Source: Bacteroidetes bacterium QS_8_64_10
Lineage (GTDB): Bacteria > Bacteroidota > Rhodothermia > Rhodothermales > Salinibacteraceae
Length of the DNA stretch: 12,123 nt
Direction: 5' to 3'
Assembly (NCBI GenBank): GCA_003022505.1
Contig: PXTQ01000036.1
Span: forward strand, 1 to 12,123
Part shown: positions 7,826 through 12,123 of the stretch, piece after piece
Layout of the letters: each line of letters opens with the position of its first letter
Position numbering within the stretch: position 1 is the first letter of the stretch
Program-made: the position numbers and the translations under genes
Notes under the pieces: generated by a model
The model's input: only the letters and a program-made list of their open reading frames with translations
What the model was told of the DNA's origin: nothing
The model's database searches: none

Positions 7826-8646
7826 CTCGGTGACGACGGCGAGCGTGCCCTCACTCCCGCAGAGCAGCTCAGCGGGGTTGCGCGGAGCGCCGTCGTCGTT
7901 TGGAAGCAGGTGCTCCGGACGGTAGCCGCTGTTGCGACGCCAGTGCTCCGGCGTTTCGCGGCGGATGGTGTCTTCCTTCTGGCGCAGGAGCGCGTCCAGG
8001 CGACGGTAGACTTCGCCCTCGCGCCCCGAACGGCGCGAGCGCTCCTCCCATTCCTCGTCCGAAAGCGGGCCGAACTCAAACGGCGTGCCGTCGGCAAGGT
8101 AGCCTTTGGCCGAGCGTAGCCTTTGGCCGAGCGAATGTGGTGAATGAAGTTGCCGTACGTAATCGAGTGAGTGCCGGTGGCGTTGTTCGCCATCATGCCG
8201 CCGAGGGTAGCGCGGCTGGACGAGGCGGGGTCGGGGCCGACGACAAGGCCGTGCTCGGCGGCTGCCGCGTTCAGGCGGTCAAGCACGAGGCCCGGCTGGA
8301 CGCGCGCATACTTTTCGTCGGGGTTGATCTCCAGAATCTCGTCGAGGTGGCGGCTGAAGTCGATGACGAGCGCCTCGCCCACCGTCTGCCCGGCGAGGGA
8401 GGAGCCGCCGCCGCGCGGCAGCACGGGGATCGAGAACTCGGTAGCGACCTCCAGGGCGGCCTGCACGTCCGAGAGGCGGCGCGGGAGCAGCACACCCACC
8501 GGCTGAATCTCGTACATCGAGGCGTCGGTGGCGTAGAGCGCCCGCGACATGGAATCGGAGTGGAGTTCGCCCGCCACGCGCGGGGTCAACTCCTCGAAGA
8601 AGTCCTTCAGCAGTTGCGATTCGGGCGGGGGGGCGGCAGCGGACAT
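7822..8646 (-). CDS. N-terminal open frame of the split FAD oxidoreductase
   Basis: The first 176 residues are authentic FAD-domain sequence: LPRRLSDVQAALEVA, PRGGGSSLAGQ, VQPGLVLDRLN, GPDPASSSRATLGGMMANNATG and YGNFIHH. After the duplicated 17-mer the frame changes and about 98 residues of R- and S-rich nonsense follow until TGA at 7822-7824. That TGA overlaps a TTG codon of the downstream frame (TTGA), so translational coupling is formally possible, but the FAD domain would still be incomplete. A product from this frame alone should not fold. Confidence 0.75.
   Translation of the reverse strand: MSAAAPPPESQLLKDFFEELTPRVAGELHSDSMSRALYATDASMYEIQPVGVLLPRRLSDVQAALEVATEFSIPVLPRGGGSSLAGQTVGEALVIDFSRHLDEILEINPDEKYARVQPGLVLDRLNAAAAEHGLVVGPDPASSSRATLGGMMANNATGTHSITYGNFIHHIRSAKGYARPKATLPTARRLSSARFRTRNGRSARAVRGARAKSTVAWTRSCARRKTPSAAKRRSTGVATAATVRSTCFQTTTALRATPLSCSAGVRARSPSSPS
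8018..8116 (-). repeat. 99-bp direct repeat, copy A (native context, oxidase gene)
   Basis: Identical by eye over 99 bases to 8865-8963, offset 847 bp, same orientation. It encodes 33 residues of the oxidase (RSAKGYLADGTPFEFG onward). ADGT-x-x-x-x-GP followed by GREGEVYRRL is usual for the family, so this is the original copy. Mismatches begin immediately on both sides (8017/8864 and 8117/8964). Confidence 0.85.
8099..8133 (-). repeat. 17-bp perfect tandem duplication causing a frameshift
   Basis: The unit GTAGCCTTTGGCCGAGC (+ strand) occurs at 8099-8115 and again at 8116-8132, followed by the shared G at 8133. Because 17 is not a multiple of three, the oxidase frame breaks. Deleting one unit restores SITYGNFIHHIRSAKGY joined to LADGTPFEFG exactly. 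The junction between the units lies at the edge of the 99-bp repeat. Confidence 0.9.
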
Positions 8647-10154
8647 CGCGGTGGAGTGGTTTTCAGTGGGAGACGTGCGCTTCGCTTCAACGCAAAGCCA
8701 CCCGCGATGTTGAGGCCGGGCGACGGCTGGCCCGACCACCGACGGCGGGTCGTCTCACGCGGGCAACTCCTCGACCGCCATTCGAAGATGGGAAATCGCC
8801 GCTCGAAAATCGTCAGTCCTCCAGTGACACCGCCTCGCCCTGCCGCGCCAGCGTCACCGGCGCTCTCGCGCCCCGAACGGCGCGAGCGCTCCTCCCATTC
8901 CTCGTCCGAAAGCGGGCCGAACTCAAACGGCGTGCCGTCGGCAAGGTAGCCTTTGGCCGAGCGGCGCTCGGCGTTCAACGTCACCTCGCTTACGCCGTTT
9001 CCGGTGGCGTCGAGCAGGCGACCGGCGGGCGTGCCCTCCCCGGGAAAGCCCACGAGCAGCACGGCGTCGTCTTCGTTATCGACAACGCGACGGGCCAGAC
9101 GGTTCGAGAGCGTCGGTTCGAACATCATGCCGCTCGTCACGACGAAAACGCCGGGGCCGTCGAGGGCTTCGGCTTTGCGCTTGTCGCCGCGCGGCACGCT
9201 CTCTTGATCGACGCCGAAGACGCGGAAGTCGGGGTCGCGGCGCGGGGAGGCGTGGCGCGTCTCGTCGTAGATGTCAGCGATGCCGCGCATCATGCCGGCA
9301 GTGTAGACGGGCGTTTCTTCCGGAATCCGGCCTCGCTGCTTGAAGCGGCCCACGAGCGCCAGGATCTCCTGCGCGCGGCCCATCGCAAAGACGGGCACCA
9401 CGGCGGTGCCGCCGCGCCGAAGCGTCTCGGCCAGCGTTTCGGCGAAGCGGTCGGTTTCGCGCTCGCGGTTCGTGGCGGCGGCGTCCGGGTCGTCGCCGAG
9501 CGTGCACTCCAGAACGAGCGTGTCGAGGGGCGGCTCTGGGTAGGAGGCAGGCGGCAGGATGGTCTGCCCGCTCGCGTTCGTATCGCTCGTGTAGAAGAGG
9601 CGGAACGGGTTGCTGTCTTCGCTGCTGCTGTTGCCGTCACGCTCGACCTCTACCAGCACGCCGGCGGAGCCGAGAATGTGGCCCGCGCCGAAGAACTGCG
9701 CCTCGACGCTGCGTGCGCCCTGCATTCCGGTCACGTCGAACGGATTTTTGAGATCATGGGCCAGGTAGAGCGCGCTTTGCTGATCCACTTTGTCTTCGGT
9801 AAAGAGCGGCTTGTTGTCGGCGGAGCCTTCCTCGTACTTGCGCTTCTGAAGGCGCGCGGAGGCCGGCAGCAAAAGCTTGGCGAGGCGGCGCGTCGGGGGC
9901 GTCATGTGGACGTGGACGTGCGGAAAGGCGTCCGGCAGGAGCGGCGCGGCGCCCAAGTGATCGCGGTGGGCGTGCGTGATGAGCGCGTGATCGGCGTAGC
10001 TGCCTGCCGGGAGCGCGTCGAACTGCGGGAGGGCCTCGGTGCCGCTTGCGCGCGGGTCCGTCCCGGCGTCCAGGAGCAGGCCCGTGCCCGCCAGGTTCAG
10101 AAAGAAGCAACTCGCCCCGATGCCGTCCGTGCGGCCCAGCGGGAGAAGGATCAT
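8607..10154 (-). CDS. Beta-CASP MBL-fold exonuclease-like protein with a replaced C-terminus
   Basis: Residues 1-397 are a recognisable COG1236/YSH1-type metallo-beta-lactamase plus beta-CASP nuclease, a zinc-dependent RNA (or DNA) exonuclease fold. Visible are THAHRDH (60-66; H61, H63, D65, H66), GAGHILGSAG (156-165), TSDTN (189-193), PVFAMGRAQEIL (254-265) and VVTSGMMF...LVGF-PGEGTPAGRLL (338-381). Residues 398-430 are the 33 residues copied from the oxidase gene. The frame then runs on through spacer DNA into the oxidase start. A better ending, RAPVTLARQGEAVSLED then TGA at 8813-8815, exists in another frame straight after the repeat and looks like the original C-terminus. The expected histidine-bearing segments of beta-CASP proteins (FSGHADR and VHGE types) are missing, so it is probably inactive as assembled. 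The ATG at 10154 (MILLPLG) fits the fold's first strand. Confidence 0.8.
   Translation of the reverse strand: MILLPLGRTDGIGASCFFLNLAGTGLLLDAGTDPRASGTEALPQFDALPAGSYADHALITHAHRDHLGAAPLLPDAFPHVHVHMTPPTRRLAKLLLPASARLQKRKYEEGSADNKPLFTEDKVDQQSALYLAHDLKNPFDVTGMQGARSVEAQFFGAGHILGSAGVLVEVERDGNSSSEDSNPFRLFYTSDTNASGQTILPPASYPEPPLDTLVLECTLGDDPDAAATNRERETDRFAETLAETLRRGGTAVVPVFAMGRAQEILALVGRFKQRGRIPEETPVYTAGMMRGIADIYDETRHASPRRDPDFRVFGVDQESVPRGDKRKAEALDGPGVFVVTSGMMFEPTLSNRLARRVVDNEDDAVLLVGFPGEGTPAGRLLDATGNGVSEVTLNAERRSAKGYLADGTPFEFGPLSDEEWEERSRRSGRESAGDAGAAGRGGVTGGLTIFERRFPIFEWRSRSCPRETTRRRWSGQPSPGLNIAGGFALKRSARLPLKTTPPRCPLPPPRPNRNC
8776..8817. repeat. Heptanucleotide tract, consensus CGNNNNT x6
   Basis: Six consecutive 7-mers start at 8776, 8783, 8790, 8797, 8804 and 8811. 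Five have the form CGNNNNT (for example CGAAGAT, CGAAAAT); the third is GGGAAAT. The last unit contains the apparent native stop codon of the beta-CASP gene (8813-8815, minus strand). The tract occupies the spacer between that gene and the oxidase. Confidence 0.65.
8865..8963 (-). repeat. 99-bp direct repeat, copy B (inside the beta-CASP gene)
   Basis: This exact copy of 8018-8116 sits where the conserved C-terminal part of the beta-CASP domain should be, and it is read in the same codon phase as in the oxidase. The join points show short similarity to the host gene (CGC CGC TCG at the upstream join, GCGCGAG at the downstream one). That is consistent with microhomology-mediated joining or with a k-mer-driven misassembly. 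Confidence 0.85.
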
Positions 10155-10162
10155 GCGTTCAG

Positions 10163-10204
10163 GGTTCGTGGTTGATGGTTCGTAGTTTGTGGTTGGTGGT
10201 TCGA
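10163..10204. repeat. Heptanucleotide tract, consensus GGTTNNT x6
   Basis: Six consecutive 7-mers start at 10163, 10170, 10177, 10184, 10191 and 10198. Units are GGTTCGT (twice), GGTTGAT, AGTTTGT, GGTTGGT and GGTTCGA. The tract begins 8 bp upstream of the beta-CASP start codon, so it may lie in that gene's 5' leader or promoter. It is again six units long, like 8776-8817. Confidence 0.75.
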
Positions 10205-10414
10205 CGTTGCGAAATGCCAGCCTGTCAAGTCGAATGCGCCCGGCCTTCCCTCAAGTCACGAAATGGACCTGTTGATGTGAACGACTTGCCGGCGCAAGAG
10301 AGGTGAAGAATCTGACAGGCCGGGCGGACCCGCAACCAGCCGGATCACGCGAACCTTGTGAGACTTTGATTTGTTTCTCGCTCCCGTTCCCTCGACCGTT
10401 TCACGCGAGCGTTT

Positions 10415-10507
10415 ATGAAAACGTACGAGGTGAACATTTTCGGGAGCATCGGCAGCATTGGTTTCGTCTTGCGGCGCAATGGCATCGCCGTTGCCTCCCG
10501 TCCATAG
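10415..10507 (+). CDS. Possible 30-residue small ORF, function unknown
   Basis: ATG at 10415 to TAG at 10505-10507 encodes MKTYEVNIFGSIGSIGFVLR and ten more residues. The composition is less R/A-rich than a random frame in this genome, and the stretch is poorer in G+C than flanking genes. There is no Shine-Dalgarno, no recognisable family and no partner. It may be a real small protein, the remnant of a gene, or chance. Confidence 0.2.
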   Translation: MKTYEVNIFGSIGSIGFVLRRNGIAVASRP

Positions 10508-10583
10508 GGTGTTTGCGAGTTGTCGCGTTTGCACATTAGCGCTTCCCGCGTTCTACGTTTCGCTTTAACTGGGGCCTTCGACC

Positions 10584-11966
10584 TTGACCTTGACAGACGT
10601 GACTGACCTGCAAGACGTTGACGTAGGCACACATCCGTGGCACGACCGTCGCCACCACGCGACGAACGGGCGGTTCCGCAACCCGTGGAGCGAGGACGGT
10701 GCGCGCGAGGTGCCGCTCGTTCGCGGTGCGCTCTGGGCCCTCAAGAACCAACTTCGCTCGAAGCGCAACGCGCCGCCACCCGTCGCGGAGCCGGAACCGA
10801 AACGCCTGCGCGAGCCGCCGGAGCGCCTGCGCGTCACTTGGCTCGGCCACGTCGCCGCGCTCATCCAGACGCCCGGCCTGACGCTGCTTACCGATCCGAT
10901 GTTCGACGAGCGCGCCAGCCCTGTGCCGTTTGCTGGGCCGAAGCGTCTCGCGCCGACGCCGCTCTCGATCAGCGAGCTTCCGCCCATCGACGGCGTGCTC
11001 CTGTCCCACGATCATTACGATCACCTGAGCAAGGCCAGCGTGCGCGCCCTGCGCGACCACAGCGATCCGCTCTTTCTCGTCCCGCTGGGCGTCAAGGCCA
11101 TCCTCAAGCGGTGGGGTCCGAGTCGCGTCGTCGAGATGGACTGGTGGCAGTTTGCCGACGTGCTCGGCGCGCGTTTCCATTGCACGCCGGCGCGCCACTT
11201 CTCCGGGCGCACCCTCTACAACGATCAGCGCACGCTCTGGGCGAGCTGGTACGTTGAAACCGAAAAGGCCGACCTCTACTTCGGCGGCGACAGCGCTCGC
11301 GCGCCGCACTTCGGGGCGATCCGCGATCATCTCGGCGCGCCCGACACGGCGCTTCTTCCGATTGGGGCGTACACGCCGCGCTGGCTGATGGCACCCATCC
11401 ACGTCGATCCCGGCGAGGCGTGGCAAGCGTTCCGCGATCTGGAGGCCGGCAGCTTCATCCCGATCCATTGGGGCACGTTCGACCTCGCGGGCGAGCCGGT
11501 GCAGGAACCCCCCGAACGTCTCCGGCAATGCGCCCGCGAGGACGGCATGACGGATCGGCTGCATGTGCTGGACCTCGGCGCGTCCGTGCAGCCGGCACCC
11601 GCCGCGCCGGCCGGCGAGCGAGGACGAGCGCGAGGTGCGGCGAAACACGTAGCCGGGCCGCATCTCCACGTTGCGGAGTTGAAGGAGCCGCGCCAGCGAA
11701 CCGGCGCGCGCGTCCTTGCCCAGCCGCGCCACCACGTCGCCCTCGACGCGCACCTCCAGCGTGAGACCCACCGCCCGAAGCATCCGGCTGGTTTGCCGCA
11801 GGCGCTTGCCGCGTTGCCCGGCAGCGAACGGCCCGGACTGCAGCAGGCGCGCCCCGGCGCGAGCGCTCGGTACCTGCACCACGATCACGTCGCCCTCCGC
11901 GTCGATGCTTACCTCTTCCCCATCGACGCTCAGGTCCAGGTCGGCAACAACGCTGAGCGGGTGTAA
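10584..11966 (+). CDS. MBL-fold hydrolase, NAPE-PLD/RomA-like, with a read-through tail
   Basis: Residues about 20-335 are a complete metallo-beta-lactamase-fold hydrolase of the UlaG/RomA/NAPE-PLD type: HHATNGRFRNPW (24-35), WLGHVAALI (86-94), the metal site SHDHYDHL (141-148; H142, H144, D146, H147), TPARHFSGR (201-209; H205), YFGGDS (232-237; D236) and PIHWGTF (293-299; H295). The family acts on phosphodiester or amide/lactone bonds; the substrate here is unknown. Residues after LDLGASV (about 336-460) are H-, R-, P- and Q-rich, unlike the acidic proteome, and are antisense to a plausible gene on the other strand. The natural end is therefore probably near 11590-11640 with the stop missing. 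No in-frame ATG exists: TTG 10584, TTG 10590 or GTG 10599 are candidate starts after TAA at 10566. Confidence 0.82.
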   Translation: MTLTDVTDLQDVDVGTHPWHDRRHHATNGRFRNPWSEDGAREVPLVRGALWALKNQLRSKRNAPPPVAEPEPKRLREPPERLRVTWLGHVAALIQTPGLTLLTDPMFDERASPVPFAGPKRLAPTPLSISELPPIDGVLLSHDHYDHLSKASVRALRDHSDPLFLVPLGVKAILKRWGPSRVVEMDWWQFADVLGARFHCTPARHFSGRTLYNDQRTLWASWYVETEKADLYFGGDSARAPHFGAIRDHLGAPDTALLPIGAYTPRWLMAPIHVDPGEAWQAFRDLEAGSFIPIHWGTFDLAGEPVQEPPERLRQCAREDGMTDRLHVLDLGASVQPAPAAPAGERGRARGAAKHVAGPHLHVAELKEPRQRTGARVLAQPRHHVALDAHLQRETHRPKHPAGLPQALAALPGSERPGLQQARPGASARYLHHDHVALRVDAYLFPIDAQVQVGNNAERV

Positions 11967-11975
11967 ATCGGGCAT
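11601..11975 (-). CDS. Small acidic-start protein, unrecognised (3' end unresolved)
   Basis: From the ATG at 11975 the minus strand encodes MPDLHPLSVVADLDLSVDGE, then alternating hydrophobic and acidic residues suggesting beta strands. A basic helical part (GQRGKRLRQTSRMLRAVG, 53-70) and VRVEGDVVARLGKDARAG (75-92) follow. The composition fits this genome better than the opposing plus-strand tail does. I do not recognise a family. No stop codon follows at the expected place: the frame stays open to 10536, entirely antisense to the MBL hydrolase. The end given (about 125 codons) is only where protein-like character stops. The two convergent genes have therefore lost their boundary or truly overlap. 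Confidence 0.5.
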
Positions 11976-12081
11976 AGGGCAGGTGAGCCGAGTCGATGAG
12001 ACTACGAGCCTACAAATAAGAATCGTTAGCTACCGTACACTTTTCCGTGAGCGTCTTTCACTGGCCGAAAAATCCCCAAAA

Positions 12082-12114
12082 GAGATTGTCATGCTGAACT
12101 TGATTCAGTATCTC
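12082..12114. repeat. REP-like interspersed palindrome
   Basis: Arms ATGCTGAA (12091-12098) and TTCAGTAT (12104-12111) pair around CTTGA with one G-T type mismatch, with flanking GAGAT (12082) and ATCTC (12110-12114). The core TGTCATGCTGAACTTGATTC resembles a repeat I have seen scattered in intergenic regions of many Bacteroidota-related genomes. It lies upstream of the small minus-strand gene, at the window edge. Confidence 0.6.
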
Positions 12115-12123
12115 CGTAATTCA

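Larger units (their letters stand above)
5717..8646 (-). pseudogene. FAD-binding and Fe-S oxidoreductase (YdiJ / D-2-hydroxyglutarate dehydrogenase-like), split by a 17-bp duplication
   Basis: With one copy of the 17-bp tandem repeat removed, this reads as one 970-residue protein, the normal size for the family (E. coli YdiJ is about 1,000). Such proteins oxidise a 2-hydroxy acid through FAD and pass electrons through Fe-S clusters at the membrane or in the cytosol. Order: PCMH-type FAD domain (about 45-265, PRGGGSSLAGQ at 78-88), FAD-oxidase C-terminal domain with the HASAGTLHVRPF region, two ferredoxin-like clusters, then two CCG domains. As given, the duplication at 8099-8133 shifts the frame at residue about 177, so translation from the ATG at 8646 ends at 7822. 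No other lesion is visible, so the damage is recent, phase-variable, or an assembly error. The ATG at 8646 (MSAAAPPPES) is chosen; in-frame GTG extensions upstream run into non-coding sequence. Confidence 0.88.
10155..10583. other. 429-bp divergent intergenic region
   Basis: It separates the start of the beta-CASP gene (-) from that of the second MBL gene (+), so promoters for both should lie here. Apart from the heptamer tract at 10163-10204 and a 30-codon frame at 10415-10507, I see no gene, RNA or clear -35/-10 pair. Confidence 0.5.

Noticed and set aside
9204..10175. 323-codon plus-strand frame opposite the beta-CASP gene
   Set aside because: Antisense composition with no motif; the minus strand encodes the MBL active site.
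10163..10204. CRISPR array or phase-variable simple repeat
   Set aside because: Units are 7 bp, not identical, and have no spacers; the tract lies outside coding sequence, so frame switching does not apply.
10536..11600. Continuation of the small minus-strand gene through the MBL hydrolase
   Set aside because: Past about residue 125 it is a mirror of a clearly coding plus-strand MBL domain.

Overview
The window looks like a piece of a high-GC chromosome with an acidic proteome (runs of D and E in ArgRS, the oxidase and the MBL proteins) and almost no Shine-Dalgarno sequences. Together with the ArgRS sequence (TVGH in place of HIGH, MSTR in place of KMSKS), this suggests a Rhodothermota/Salinibacter-like bacterium. 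That placement is inference from protein character; no 16S or other marker is present.

Layout, left to right. (1) 1-335: the last 26 codons of an IS110-type transposase, then an unremarkable leader. (2) argS on +. (3) A two-gene type II restriction-modification module, visibly poorer in G+C than its neighbours: a gamma-class N6-adenine methyltransferase on + with a good sigma70-like promoter, and a PD-(D/E)XK endonuclease on -, tail to tail with a 47-bp coding overlap. The endonuclease seems to carry an internal duplication of its core. (4) tadA on -. (5) A large FAD plus Fe-S oxidoreductase on - (YdiJ/D-2-hydroxyglutarate dehydrogenase-like), broken by a 17-bp tandem duplication. (6) A beta-CASP MBL-fold exonuclease-like gene on -, whose C-terminal part has been replaced by a 99-bp exact copy of oxidase sequence. 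(7) A 429-bp divergent intergenic region. (8) A second, NAPE-PLD/RomA-like MBL hydrolase on +, running head-on into a small unrecognised gene on - with no stop codon between them. (9) A REP-like palindrome at the right edge.

Most of the genes are ordinary: translation (argS, tadA), DNA restriction, central redox metabolism and hydrolases. They do not form one pathway. The unusual content is structural. Several intergenic spacers carry short degenerate tracts with a strict 7-bp period, each with its own consensus. The 99-bp repeat ends exactly where the 17-bp tandem duplication begins its second copy, and two neighbouring genes are damaged at these points. This is either a real templated rearrangement or an assembly artefact, and it is the observation most worth checking.
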